In this document: piece by piece, positions 1 through 12,040 of the stretch | Numbering within the stretch: the first letter of the stretch is position 1 | Layout of the letters: each line of letters starts with the position of its first letter | Assembly: GCA_964036045.1 (NCBI GenBank) | Contig: OZ038378.1 | Coordinates: forward strand, 147,427,611-147,491,610 | Source: Eutreptiella sp. 'Long Island Sound 2002' | Lineage: Eukaryota; Euglenozoa; Euglenophyceae; Eutreptiales; Eutreptiaceae | DNA length: 64,000 nt | Direction: 5' to 3' | The notes under the pieces: generated by a model | What the model was told of the DNA's origin: nothing | The model's database searches: none | What the model saw: the letters and a program-made list of their open reading frames with translations, nothing else | Translations under genes and position numbers: made by a program

Positions 1-1066
1 TCCTTGAGTCCCCTCCCTGAGGGTTCTCAGTGAGTCCCCTCCCTGAGGGTTCTCACTGAGTCCCCTCCCTGAGGGTTCTTCTTGAGTCCCCTCCCTGAGG
101 GTTCTCACTGAGTCCCCTCCCTGAGGGTTCTCACTGAGTCCCCGCCCTGAGGGTTCTCACTGAGTCCCCTCCCTGAGGGTTCTCAGTGAGTCCCCTCCCT
201 GAGGGTTCTCACTGAGTCCCCTCCCTGAGGGTTCTCACTGAGTCCCCTCCCTCAGGGTTACTACTGAGTCCCCTCCCTGAGGTTTCTCAGTGAGTCCCCT
301 CCCTGAGGGTTCTCAGTGAGTCCCCTCCCTGACGGTTCTCACTGAGTCCCCGCCCTGAGGGTTCTAGCGGGTTCCCTCCCTGAGGGGTCTCACTGAGTCC
401 CCGCCCTGAGGGTTCTCAGTGAGTCCCCTCCCTGAGGGTTCTCAGTGAGTCCCCTCCCTGAGGGTTCTCACTGAGTCCCCTCCCTGAGGGTTCTCACTGA
501 GTCCCCTCCCTCAGGGTTAACACTGAGTCCCCTCCCTGAGGGTTCTCACTGAGTCCCCGCCCTGAGGGTTCTCACTGAGTCCCCTCCCTGAGGGTTCTCA
601 GTGAGTCCCCTCCCTGAGGGTTCTCACTGAGTCCCCTCCCTGAGGGTTCTCACTGAGTCCCCTCCCTCAGGGTTATCACTGAGTCCCCTCCCTGAGGTTT
701 CTCAGTGAGTCCCCTCCCTGAGTGTTCTCAGTGAGTCCCCTCCCTGAGGGTTCTCACTGAGTCCCCGCCCTGAGGGTTCTCACTGGGTCCCCTCCCTGAG
801 GGTTCTCACTGAGTCCCCTCCCTGAGGGTTCTCACTGAGTCCCCTCCCTCAAGGTTCTCACTGAGTCCCCTCCCAGAGGGTTCTCACTGGGTCCCCTCCC
901 TGAGGGTTCTCACTGAGTCCCCTCCCTGAGGGTTCTCACTGAGTCCCCTCCCTGAGGGTTCTCAATGAGTCCCCTCCCTGAGGGTTATCATTGAGTCCCC
1001 TTCTTGAGGGTTCTCAGTGAGTCCCCTCCCCTGAGGGTTCTCACTGAGTCCCCTCCCTGAGGGTTC

Positions 1067-2450
1067 TCAGTGAGTCCCCTCCCTCAGGGTTGTCAGTGAG
1101 TCCTTTCCCTGAGGGTTCTCACTGAGTCCCCTCCCTGAGGGTTCTCCTTGAGTCCCCTCCCTGAGGGTTCTCACTGAGTCCTCTCCCTGAGGGTTCTCAC
1201 TGAGTCCCCTCCCTGAGGGTTCGCAATGAGTCCCCTCCCTGAGGGTTCTCAATGAGTCCCCTCCCTAAGGGTTATCATTGAGTCCCCTTCTTGAGGGTTC
1301 TCAGTGAGTCCCCTCCCCTGAGGGTTCTCACTGAGTCCCCTCCTTGAGGGTTCTCAGTGAGTCCCCTCCCTCAGGGTTGTCAGCGAGTCCCCTCCCTGAG
1401 GGTTCTCAGTGAGTCCCCTCCCTGAGGGTTCTCACTGAGTCCCCTCCCTGAGGGTTCTCACTGAGTCCCCTCCCTCAGGGTTCTCACTGAGTCCCCTCCC
1501 AGAGGGTTCTCCTTGAGTCCCCGCCCTGAGGGTTCTCACTGAGTCCCCTCCCTGAGGGTTCTCAGTGAGTCCCCTCCCTGAGGGTTCTCAGTGAGTCCCC
1601 TCCCTGAGGGTTCTCACTGAGTCGCCTCCCTGAGGGTTCTCAGTGAGTCCCCTCCCTGAGGGTTCTCAGTGAGTCCCCTCCCTGAGGGTTCTCACTGAGT
1701 CCCCTCCCTGAGGGTTCTCCTTGAGTCCCCTCCCTGAGGGTTTCCACTGACTCCCCTCCCTGAGGGTTCTCACTGAGTCATGTCCCTGAGGGTTCTCACT
1801 GAGTCCCCTCCCTGAGGGTTCTCAGTGAGTCCCCTCCCTGAGGGTTCTCACTGAGTCCCCTCCCTGAGGGTTCTCACTGAGTCCCCTCCCTGAGGGTTCT
1901 CAGTGAGTCCCCTCCCTGAGGGTTCTCACTGAGTCCCCTCCCTGAGGGTTCTCAGTGAGTCTCCTCCCTGAGGGTTCTCACTGAGTCCCCTCCCTGAGGG
2001 TTCTCCTTGAGTCCCCTCCCTGAGGGTTCTCAGTGAGTCCCCTCCCTGAGGGTTCTCACTGAGTCCCCTCCCTCAAGGTTCTCACTGAGTCCCCTCCCAG
2101 AGGGTTCTCACTGGGTCCCCTCCCTGAGGGTTCTCACTGAGTCCCCTCCCTGAGGGTTCTCAATGAGTCCCCTCCCTGAGGGTTATCATTGAGTCCCCTT
2201 CTTGAGGGTTCTCAGTGAGTCCCCTCCCCTGAGGGTTCTCACTGAGTCCCCTCCCTGAGGGTTCTCAGTGAGTCCCCTCCCTCAGGGTTGTCAGTGAGTC
2301 CTTTCCCTGAGGGTTCTCACTGAGTCCCCTCCCTGAGGGTTCTCCTTGAGTCCCCTCCCTGAGGGTTCTCACTGAGTCCTCTCCCTGAGGGTTCTCACTG
2401 AGTCCCCTCCCTGAGGGTTCGCAATGAGTCCCCTCCCTGAGGGTTCTCAC
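1067..2450. repeat. Higher-order repeat pair, about 1.2-kb offset
   Basis: The variant pattern at 1,067-1,252 recurs identically at 2,265-2,450, an offset of 1,198 bp. This is 46 units plus 2 bp, explained by 27-bp units in the interval. The shared signature includes CCCTCAGGGTTGTCAGTGAG, GAGTCCTTTCCC, a GTCCTCTCCC unit and a TTCGCAATGAG unit. Related but shorter matches appear near 2,580-2,660 and 4,560-4,690. This is a segmental duplication of array units rather than a separate element. Confidence 0.8.
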
Positions 2451-5400
2451 TGAGTCCCCTCCCTGAGGGTTCTCAATGAGTCCCCTCCCTGAGGGTTATC
2501 ATTGAGTCCCCTTCTTGAGGGTTCTCAGTGAGTCCCCTCCCCTGAGGGTTCTCACTGAGTCCCCTCCCTGAGGGTTCTCAGTGAGTCCCCTCCCTCAGGG
2601 TTGTCAGTGAGTCCTTTCCCTGAGGGTTCTCACTGAGTCCCCTCCCTGAGGGTTCTCCTTGAGTCCCCTCCCTGAGGGTTCTCAGTGAGTCCCCTCCCTG
2701 AGGGTTCTCACTGAGTCCCCTCCCTGAGGGTTCTCACTGAGTCCCCTCCCTGAGGGTTCTCACTGAGTCCCCTCCCTGAGGGTTCTCACTGAGTCCCCTC
2801 CCTGAGGGTTCTCCTTGAGTCCCCTGCCTGAGGGTTCTCACTGAGTCCCCTCCCTGAGGGTTCTCCTTGAGTCCCCTCCCTGAGGGTTCTCACTGAGTTC
2901 CCTCCCCGAGGGTTCTCAGTGAGTCCCCTCCCTGAGGGTTCTCACTGAGTCCCCTCCCTGAGGGTTCTCAATGAGTCCCCTCCCTGAGGGTTCTCACTGA
3001 GTCCCCTCCCTGAGGGTTGTCAGTGAGTCCCCTCCCTGAGGGTTCTCCTTGAGTCCCCTCCCTGAGGGTTCTCACTGAGTCCCCTCCCTGAGCGTTCTCA
3101 CTGAGTCCCCTCCCTGAGGGTTCTCACTGAGTCCCCTCCCTGAGGGTTCTCACTGAGTCCCCTCCCTCAGGGTTCTCACTGAGTCCCCTCCCAGAGGGTT
3201 CTCCTTGAGTCCCCGCCCTGAGGGTTCTCACTGAGTCCCCTCCCTGAGGGTTCTCACTGAGTCCCCGCCCTGAGGGTTCTCACTGAGTCCCCTCCCTGAG
3301 GGTTCTCAGTGAGTCCCCTCCCTGAGGGTTCTCACTGAGTCCCCTCCCTGAGGGTTCTCACTGAGTCCCCTCCCTCAGGGTTATCACTGAGTCCCCTCCC
3401 TGAGGTTTCTCAGTGAGTCCCCTCCCTGAGGATTCTCAGTGAGTCCCCTCCCTGAGGGTTCTCACTGAGTCCCCGCCCTGAGGGTTCTCACTGAGTCCCC
3501 TCCCTGAGGGTTCTCACTGAGTCCCCGCCCTGAGGGTTCTCACTGAGTCCCCTCCCTGAGGGTTCTCAGTGAGTCCCCTCCCTGAGGGTTCTCACTGAGT
3601 CCCCTCCCTGAGGGTTCTCACTGAGTCCCCTCCCTCAGGGTTATCACTGAGTCCCCTCCCTGAGGGTTCTCAGTGAGTCCCCTCCCTGAGGGTTCTCAGT
3701 GAGTCCCCTCCCTGAGGGTTCTCACTGAGTCCCCTCCCTGAGGGTTCTCACTGAGTCCCCTCCCTCAGGGTTCTCACTGAGTCCCCTCCCAGAGGGTTCT
3801 CCTTGAGTCCCCGCCCTGAGGGTTCTCACTGAGTCCCCTCCCTGAGGGTTCTCAGTGAGTCCCCTCCCTGAGGGTTCTCAGTGAGTCCCCTCCCTGAGGG
3901 TTCTCACTGAGTCCCCTCCCTGAGGGTTCTCCTTGAGTCCCCTCCCTGAGGGTTCTCAGTGAGTCCCCTCCCTGAGGGTTCTCACTGAGTCCCCTCCCTG
4001 AGGGTTCTTCTTGAGTCCCCTCCCTGAGGGTTTCCACTGACTCCCCTCCCTGAGGGTTCTCACTGAGTCATGTCCCTGAGGGTTCTCACTGAGTCCCCTC
4101 CCTGAGGGTTCTCACTGAGTCCCCTCCCTGAGGGTTCTCACTGAGTCCCCTCCCTGAGGGTTCTCCTTGAGTCCCCTCCCTGAGGGTTCTCACTGAGTCC
4201 CCTCCCTGAGGGTTCTCAGTGAGTCCCCTCCCTGAGGGCTCTCACTGAGTCCCCTCCCTGAGGGTTCTCAGTGAGTCTCCTCCCTGAGGGTTCTCACTGA
4301 GTCCCCTCCCTGAGGGTTCTCAGTGAGTCCCCTCCCTGAGGGTTCTCACTGAGTCCCCTCCCTCAAGGTTCTCACTGAGTCCCCTCCCAGAGGGTTCTCA
4401 CTGGGTCCCCTCCCTGAGGGTTCTCACTGAGTCCCCTCCCTGAGGGTTCTCACTGAGTCCCCTCCCTGAGGGTTCTCAATGAGTCCCCTCCCTGAGGGTT
4501 ATCATTGAGTCCCCTCCCCTGAGGGTTCTCACTGAGTCCCCTCCCTGAGGTTTCTCAGTGCGTCCCCTCCCTCAGGGTTGTCAGTGAGTCCTTTCCCTGA
4601 GGGTTCTCACTGAGTCCCCTCCCTGAGGGTTCTCCTTGAGTCCCCTCCCTGAGGGTTCTCACTGAGTCCTCTCCCTGAGGGTTCTCCTTGAGTCCCCTCC
4701 CTGAGGTTCTCACTGAGTTCCCTCCCCGAGGGTTCTCAGTGAGTCTCCTCCCTGAGGGTTCTCACTGAGTCCCCTTTCCGAGGGTTCTCACTGAGTCCCC
4801 TCCCTGAGGGTTCTCACTGAGTCCCCTCCCTGAGGCTTCTCACCGAGTCCCCTCCCTCAAGGTTCTCACTGAGTCCCCTCCCAGAGGGTTCTCACTGGGT
4901 CCCCTCCCTGAGGGTTCTCACTGAGTCCCCTCCCTGACGGTTCTCAATGAGTCCCCTCCCTGAGGGTTATCATTGAGTCCCCTCCCTGAGGGCTCTCAGT
5001 GAGTTCCCTCCCTGAGGGTTCTCACTGAGTCCCCTCCCTGAGGGTTCTCAGTGAGTCCCCTCCCTCAGGGTTGCCAGTGAGTCCTTTCCCTGAGGGTTCT
5101 CACTGAGTCCCCTCCCTGAGGGTTCTCACTGAGTCCCCTCCCACAGGGTTCTCACTCAGTCCCCTCCCTGAGGGTTCTCCTTGAGTCCCCTCCCTGACGG
5201 TTCTCACTGAGTCCCCTCCCTGAGGGTTCTCACTGAGTCCCCTCCGTGAGGGTTTTCATTGAGTCCTTTCCCTGAGGGTTCTCACTGAGTCCCCTCCCTG
5301 AGGGTTCTCACTGAGTCCCCTCCCTGAGGGTTCTCCTTGAGTCCCCTCTCTGAGGGTTCTCACTGAGTCCCCTCCCAGAGGGTTCTCACTGAGTCCCCTC

Positions 5401-7130
5401 CCTGAGGGTTCTCACTGAGTCCCCTCCCAGAGGGTTCTCACTGAGTCCCCTCCCTGAGGGTTTCACTGACTCCCCTCCCTGAGGGTTTTCACTGAGTCAT
5501 GTCCCTGAGGGTACTCACTGAGTCCCCTCCCTGAGGGTTCTCACTGAGTCCCCTCCCTGAGGGTTCTCACTGAGTCCCCTCCCTCAGGGTTCTCACTGAG
5601 TCCCCTCCCTGAGGGTTCTCAATGAGTCCCCTCCCTGAGGGTTCTCACTGAGTCCCCTCCCTGAGGGTTCTCACTGAGTCCCCTCCCTCAGGGTTCTCAC
5701 TGAGTCCCCTCCCAGAGGGTTCTCCTTGAGTCCCCGCCCTGAGGGTTCTCACTGAGTCCCCTCCTTGAGGGTTCTCAGTGAGTCCCCTCTCTGAGGGTTC
5801 TCACTGAGTCCCCACCCTGAGGGTTCTCACTGAGTCCCCTCCCTGAGGGTTCTCCTTGAGTCCCCTCCCTGAGGGCTCTCAGTGAGTCCCCTCCCTCAGG
5901 GTTCTCACTGAGTCCCCTCCCTGAGGGTTCTCAGTGAGTCCCCTCCCTGAGGGTTCTCACTGAGTCCCCTCCCTGAGGGTTCTCACTGAGTCCCCTCCCT
6001 GAGGGTTCTCACTCAGTCCCCTCCCTCAGGGTTCTCACTGAGTCCCCTCCCTGAGGGTTCTCAGTGAGTCCCCTCCCACAGGGTTTTCAGTGAGTCCCCT
6101 CCCTGAGGGTTCTCACTGAGTCCCCTCCCTGAGGGTTCTCCTTGAGTCCCCTCCCTGGGGGTTCGCAGTGAGTCCCCTCCCTGAGGGTTCTCAGTGAGTC
6201 CCCTCCCTGAGGGTTCTTCTCACTGAGTCCCCTCCCTGAGGGTTCTCACTGAGTCCCCTCCCTCAGGGTTCTCACTGAGTCCCCTCCCAGAGGGTTCTCC
6301 TTGAGTCCCCGCACTGAGGGTTCTCACTGAGTCCCCTCCCTGAGGGTTCTCAGTGAGTCCCCTCCCTGAGGGTTCTCAGTGAGTCCCCTCCCTGAGGGTT
6401 CTCACTGAGTCCCCTCCCTGAGGGTTCTCCTTGAGTCCCCTCCCTAAGGGTTCTCAGTGAGTCCCCTCCCTGAGGGTTCTCACTGAGTCCCCTCCCTGAG
6501 GGTTCTCCTTGAGTCCCCTCCCTGAGGGTTCTCACTGAGTCATGTCCCTGAGGGTTCTCACTGAGCCCCCTCCCTGAGGGTTCTCACTGAGTCCCCTCCC
6601 TGAGGGTTGTCAGTGAGTCCCCTCCCTGAGGGTTCTCCTTGAGTCCCCTCCCTGAGGGTTCTCACTGAGTCCCCTCCCTGAGGGTTCTCAGTGAGTCCCC
6701 TCCCTGAGGGTTCTCACTGAGTCCCCTCCCTGAGCGTTCTCAGTGAGTCTCCTCCCTGAGGGTTCTCACTGAGTCCCCTCCCTGAGGGTTCTCCTTGAGT
6801 CCCCTCCCTGAGGGTTCTCAGTGAGTCCCCTCCCTGAGGGTTCTCACTGAGTCCCCTCCCTGAGGGTTCTCACTGAGTCCCCTCCCTCAAGGTTCTCACT
6901 GAGTCCCCTCCCAGAGGGTTCTCACTGGGTCCCCTCCCTGAGGGTTCTCACTGAGTCCCCTCCCTGAGGGTTCTCACTGAGTCCCCTCCCTGAGGGTTCT
7001 CGGTGAGTCCCCTCCCTCAGGGTTGTCAGTGAGTCCTTTCCCTGAGGGTTCTCACTGGGTCCCCTCCCTGAGGGTTCTCCTTGAGTCCCCTCCCTGAGGG
7101 TTCTCACTGAGTCCCCTCCCTGAGGGTTCT

Positions 7131-9270
7131 CCTCGAGTCCCCTCCCTGAGGGTTCTCACTGAGTTCCCTCCCTGAGGGTTGTCAGTGAGTCCCCTCCCTG
7201 AGGGTTCTCACTGAGTCCCCTCCCTGAGGGTTCTCGGTGAGTCCCCTCCCTCAGGGTTGTCAGTGAGTCCTCTCCCTGAGGGTTCTCACTGGGTCCCCTC
7301 CCTGAGGGTTCTCCTTGAGTCCCCTCCCTGAGGGTTCTCACTGAGTCCCCTCCCTGAGGGTTCTCCTTGAGTCCCCTCCCTGAGGGTTCTCACTGAGTCC
7401 CCTCCCTGAGGGTTCTCAGTGAGTCCCCTCCCTGAGGGTTCTCACTGAGTCCCCTCCCTGAGCGTTCTCAGTGAGTCCCCTCCCTGAGGGTTCTCCTTGA
7501 GTCCCCTCCCTGAGGGTTCTCAGTGAGTCCCCTCCCTGAGGGTTCTGACTGAGTCCCCTCCCTGAGGGTTCTCACTGAGTCCCCTCCCTGAGGGTTCTCA
7601 GTGAGTCCCCTCCCTGAGGGTTCTCACTGAGTCCCCTCCCTGAGGGTTCTCACTGAGTCCCCTCCCTCAAGGTTCTCACTGAGTCCCCTCCCAGAGGGTT
7701 CTCACTGGGTCCCCTCCCTGAGGGTTCTCACTGAGTCCCCTCCCTGAGGGTTCTCACTGAATCCCCTCCCTGAGGGTTCTCAATGAGTCCCCTCCTTGAG
7801 GGTTATCATTGAGTCCCCTCCCTGAGGGTTCTCAGTGAGTCCCCTCCCTGAGGGTTCTCAGTGAGTCCCCTCCCTGAGGGTTCTCACTGAGTCCCCTCCC
7901 TGAGGGTTCTCCTTGAGTCACCTCCCCGACGGTTCTCACTGAGTCCCCTCCCTCAGGGTTCTCACTGAGTCCCCTCCCTGAGGGTTGTCATTGAGTCCTT
8001 TCCCTGAGGGTTCTCACTGAGTCCCCTCCCTGAGGGTTCTCACTGAGTCCCCTCCCTGAGGGTTCTCCTTGAGTCCCCTCTCTGAGCGTTCTCACTGAGT
8101 CCCCTCCCTGAGGGTTCTCACTGAGTCCCCTCCCAGAGGGTTCTCACTGAGTCCCCTCCCTGAGGGTTCTCACTGAGTCCCCTCCCTGAGGGTTCTCACT
8201 GAGTCTCCTCCCTGAGGGTTCTCCTCGAGTCCCCTCCCTGAGGGTTCTCACTGAGTTCCCTCCCTGAGGGTTGTCAGTGAGTCCCCTCCCTGAGGGTTCT
8301 CACTGAGTCCCCTCCCTGAGGGTTCTCGGTGAGTCCCCTCCCTCAGGGTTGTCAGTGAGTCCTCTCCCTGAGGGTTCTCACTGGGTCCCCTCCCTGAGGG
8401 TTCTCCTTGAGTCCCCTCCCTGAGGGTTCTCACTGAGTCCCCTCCCTGAGGGTTCTCCTTGAGTCCCCTCCCTGAGGGTTCTCACTGAGTCCCCTCCCTG
8501 AGGGTTCTCAGTGAGTCCCCTCCCTGAGGGTTCTCACTGAGTCCCCTCCCTGAGCGTTCTCAGTGAGTCCCCTCCCTGAGGGTTCTCCTTGAGTCCCCTC
8601 CCTGAGGGTTCTCAGTGAGTCCCCTCCCTGAGGGTTCTGACTGAGTCCCCTCCCTGAGGGTTCTCACTGAGTCCCCTCCCTGAGGGTTCTCAGTGAGTCC
8701 CCTCCCTGAGGGTTCTCACTGAGTCCCCTCCCTGAGGGTTCTCACTGAGTCCCCTCCCTCAAGGTTCTCACTGAGTCCCCTCCCAGAGGGTTCTCACTGG
8801 GTCCCCTCCCTGAGGGTTCTCACTGAGTCCCCTCCCTGAGGGTTCTCACTGAATCCCCTCCCTGAGGGTTCTCAATGAGTCCCCTCCTTGAGGGTTATCA
8901 TTGAGTCCCCTCCCTGAGGGTTCTCAGTGAGTCCCCTCCCTGAGGGTTCTCAGTGAGTCCCCTCCCTGAGGGTTCTCACTGAGTCCCCTCCCTGAGGGTT
9001 CTCCTTGAGTCACCTCCCCGACGGTTCTCACTGAGTCCCCTCCCTCAGGGTTCTCACTGAGTCCCCTCCCTGAGGGTTGTCATTGAGTCCTTTCCCTGAG
9101 GGTTCTCACTGAGTCCCCTCCCTGAGGGTTCTCACTGAGTCCCCTCCCTGAGGGTTCTCCTTGAGTCCCCTCTCTGAGCGTTCTCACTGAGTCCCCTCCC
9201 TGAGGGTTCTCACTGAGTCCCCTCCCAGAGGGTTCTCACTGAGTCCCCTCCCTGAGGGTTCTCACTGAGT
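7131..9270. repeat. Tandem higher-order repeat, 1,092-bp offset (42 units)
   Basis: A block beginning with the rare CTCCTCGAG variant at about 7,131 is repeated from about 8,223, an offset of exactly 42 x 26 bp. Both copies carry the same ordered rare variants: GGTTCTCGGTGAG, GAGTCCTCTCCC, GAGCGTTCTCAG, TTCTGACTGAG, CTGAATCCCC, GAGTCACCTCCCCGACGG and CTCTCTGAGCG. By eye the copies match until about 8,178 and 9,270, where they diverge (CCCTGAGG versus CTCCCAGAGG). A recent unequal exchange is the simplest explanation. Confidence 0.85.
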
Positions 9271-10096
9271 CCTCTCCCAGAGGGTTCTCACTGAGTCCCC
9301 TCCCTGAGGGTTTCCACTGACTCCCCTCCCTGAGGGTTCTCACTGAGTCCCCTCCCTGAGGGTTCTCACTGAGTCCCCTCCCTGAGGGTTCTCAGTGAGT
9401 CCCCTCCCTGAGGGTTCTCACTGAGTCCCCTCCCTCAGGGTTCTCACTGAATCCCCTCCCTCACGGTTCTCAGTGAGTCCCCTCCCTGAGGGTTCTCAGT
9501 GAGTCCCCTCCCTGAGGGTTCTCAGTGAGTCCCCTCCCTGAGGGTTCTCACTGAGTCCCCTCCTTGAGGGTTCTCACTGAGTCCCCTCCCTCAGGGTTCT
9601 CACTGAGTCCCCTCCCAGAGGGTTCTCCTTGAGTCCCCGCCCTGAGGGTTCTCACGGAGTCCCCTCCCTGAGGGTTCTCAGTGAGTCCCCTCCCTGAGGG
9701 TTCTCAGTGAGTCCCCTCCCCGAGGGTTCTCACTGAGTCCCCTCCCTGAGGGTTCTCCTTGAGTCCCGTCCCTGAGGGTTCTCAGTGAGTCCCCTCCCTG
9801 AGGGTTCTCACTGAGTCCCCTCCCTGAGGGTTCTCCTTGAGTCCCCTCCCTGAGGGTTTCCACTGACTCCCCTCCCTGAAGGTTCTCACTGAGTCCCCTC
9901 CCAGAGGGTTCTCATTGAGTCCCCTCCCTCAGGGTTCTCACTGAGTCCCCTCCCTGAGGGTTGTCAGTGAGTCCCCTCCCTAAGGGTTCTCCTTGAGTCC
10001 CCTCCCTGAGGGTTCTCACTGAGTCCCCTCCCTGAGGGTTCTCAGTGAGTCCCCTCCCTGAGGGTTCTCACTGAGTCCCCTCCCTCAGGGTTCTCA

Positions 10097-12040
10097 GTGA
10101 GTCTCCTCCCTGAGGGTTCTCACTGGGTCCCCTCCACGCATCCCCACCACGCCCCAGCACAACCAGGCCCCGCGAACCACCCACCCCACATAGCGCACAT
10201 CACCGCACCACACCATCACGTATTCCACCACCACCAGCCCCTGCCACCACACCCACCAACGCCGGGGTACCACACACAACCAGCCCACCCTCCACACCAC
10301 CACCACGCGGTCCAGCACCACCCGCCGCCCCCGCTACACGGGGCCACGACATACGAGCCACGGTACACCCCCATGGACCCGCGAGGAGCCGCGCACGCAC
10401 ACCAACAACACCAGGGCCTAGTAGGAGCGCCCCACCACCAGCAACAGCCCCCCCACCCACACCCCATACCAGCGAGCACCATCCACCAGCAGCCACCCAT
10501 TACATACGGACCACAGCCCAACCCGGACGCTCATGCGGCCGCCTTCCAGCCACACCCCGGCACCACAACCAGTCAAGAACCGCAAGGGCCGCACGGCGCA
10601 CACACGCAACACCCACACGACCCACAGGGACGCCCGGACCCCCAGCCAGCACAACACCCATCCCCGCCCCCCCCACCCCACCACCACCAGCAGCCCCCCC
10701 ACCCACACCCCATACCAGCGAGCACCATCCACCGGCAGCCACCCATTACATACGGACCACAGCCCCACCCGGACGCTCATGCGGCCGCCTCCCACCCACA
10801 CCCCGGCACCACAACCAGTCAAGAACCGCAAGGGCCGCACGGCGCACACACGCAACACCCACACGACCCACAGGGACGCCCAGACCCCCAGCCAGCACAA
10901 CACCCACCCCCGCCCCCCCCACCACCAACAGCGCCACCCCTACACCACCCCCCCCCGCCCCCCCCCCCCCGAGACCAGGCCACGGACACAACACGCGGCA
11001 GCCAGCACCAGCCAATTGACATCGATACCCCCGCCGACATACGCCACCGCGAATCCCCCCTCCCGCGACCGCCACAAGAGACCCCATCACCGGACCCCAC
11101 GCGCGACAACGACGACCACCCCCCCCAACCCACACCACCCCCCCCATCACACCCCGCACCACCAGCCGCCGCACCGGCCGAACCCTACGCCCTACACAAC
11201 CCCGCAGCGGTACGGCAGCACCTCCGGGGACTCGGGGAACAGGACGTCGTGCTGTACCTCCGCACCTCCGGCACCAACACCCCCATCCGGGCGGCCACCC
11301 TGGTCCAGGCGGCCACCCTGGGGAAAGGCGTCAGAGACTTCCTCTTCGACGCCTTCCTCCACGTCGCCCGACACGAGCGCCCCCCACGCGCCACCCCAGA
11401 CGGCGAGAGCCCGCCCCCCACGGGGAGCCGGATCTGGGTGCCCCCCATCGACTGGGGGCGACACCTGGTCGGACACCCCGTGCCGGGGCGGGTGGACACC
11501 AAGGCCCGCACCCGCTACCACGAGCCCGACATGGCCCACCCCCCACCCGGTGCCACCCCCGACAGCACCAAAGAGTGGGAGCGGGAAACATGGGTAGCCC
11601 GGATGGCCTCCCTGAGCAACTTCCGGCACCACGTCCCGGGGGACATCCCCACCCCCGACGAGCAGCAGCCAGCCCCCTCCACGTACATGACCCTCATGTA
11701 CAATCTGCACTACACCCTCTCCACCACCAACTACCACGCACCCACAGACCACTGGGTGGTACACGGCACCGACTCCCTCCTCCCCGCCGACTACACCCCC
11801 CCCCCACACAACCCAGGCCCCGACATGTACGCCAGGGGGGACGACCCGGACGACCCCCACATCTGGGGCACGTGGGAACCCAAATCCCTGGACACGCTGC
11901 TCTCCATCCGCAGCGGCTACCAGGGCCTTGGTAGGGCGATGTATTGCCTCGCCAAGTGGACCCAACGGACCTGGGGGATCCCCACGGACCGATGGGTGTG
12001 GGTGGTCACGCTGCGCCCCCAGCAGAGGGAAGCCCCCCCC
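10097..12040 (+). CDS. Unrecognised Pro/His/Gln-rich protein, segment 1 (N-terminal and central region)
   Basis: No family is recognised. The frame is open from a GTG at 10,097 inside the satellite, so the first 13 or so codons are array-derived. The first ATG is at 10,373 (codon 93), with G at +4, and either translation starts there or the true 5' end is missing. Counting from 10,097, residues 14-110 are Pro/His/Gln-rich. Residues about 112-276 are two 82-residue repeats. A proline run follows near 273-297, then an Asp/Pro/Arg-rich linker. Residues about 362-645 (11,180-12,030) have ordinary complexity with many Trp, Tyr, Asp and Leu, for example QDVVLYLRTSG and GLGRAMYCLAKW, and look like a folded domain. 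The frame stays open to 12,796, but protein-like composition moves to the next frame at the C8 run. Long open frames in C-rich DNA can arise by chance, so the central region is the strongest evidence that the gene is real. Confidence 0.6.
10123..10135. repeat. Left copy of probable target-site duplication
   Basis: CTGGGTCCCCTCC sits at the last array position before the insert and is repeated exactly at 15,091-15,103 where the array resumes. The firmly assignable part is the 11-bp GGGTCCCCTCC (10,125-10,135); the leading CT is ambiguous because the insert tail also ends in CT. The GGG form, instead of GAG, is a minority variant, which makes a chance match at both junctions less likely. Confidence 0.7.
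10432..10921 (+). repeat. Two-copy 246-bp coding repeat (82 residues each)
   Basis: The stretch from about 10,432 to 10,677 is repeated at about 10,678-10,921 with an exact 246-bp period (for example ACCCACACCCCATACC at 10,455 and 10,701). The period is a multiple of three, so the duplication keeps the frame and gives two 82-residue units beginning near HHQQ and containing ITYGPQP and QEPQGPHGAH. Only a handful of differences separate the copies, some of them amino-acid changes (AFQ versus ASH). The repeat is independent of the 26-bp satellite. Confidence 0.9.
12033..12040 (+). other. C8 run at the first +1 frame change
   Basis: Protein-like composition in the first frame (ending near VWVVTLRPQQ) switches to the frame one base later (resuming near PYMVAARLMTLLW) between about 12,018 and 12,085. 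An eight-C run lies at 12,033-12,040 and a seven-C run at 12,058-12,064. A one-base length change in either run would account for the switch. The causes I can list are a sequencing or assembly homopolymer error, a real inactivating indel, or slippage during expression. Confidence 0.6.

Larger units (their letters stand above)
1..10135. repeat. 26-bp minisatellite array, left part (about 390 units)
   Basis: Head-to-tail 26-bp units, GAGTCCCCTCCCTGAGGG then TTCTCACT, run without interruption from the window edge to the insertion junction. Common variants are CAGTGAG or CCTTGAG instead of CACTGAG, CCCTCAGGG instead of CCCTGAGGG, CTCCCAGAGGG, GGGTCCCC, GAGTCCTTTCCC, GTCATGTCCC and GAGTCCCCGCCC. 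A few units are 27 bp because of an extra C (for example near 1,028, 1,310, 2,225 and 2,536), and one has a 3-base insertion near 6,215. The consensus has no CpG. No gene is supported in this stretch. The short minus-strand frames that avoid stops occur only where CTCCTTGAG variants remove the recurrent TGA. Confidence 0.98.

Noticed and set aside
10533-11597. 354-codon + frame overlapping segment 1
   Set aside because: It is Thr/Pro/His/Arg low-complexity throughout and loses any protein character where segment 1 has its Trp/Tyr-rich region. It is an alternate-frame shadow.
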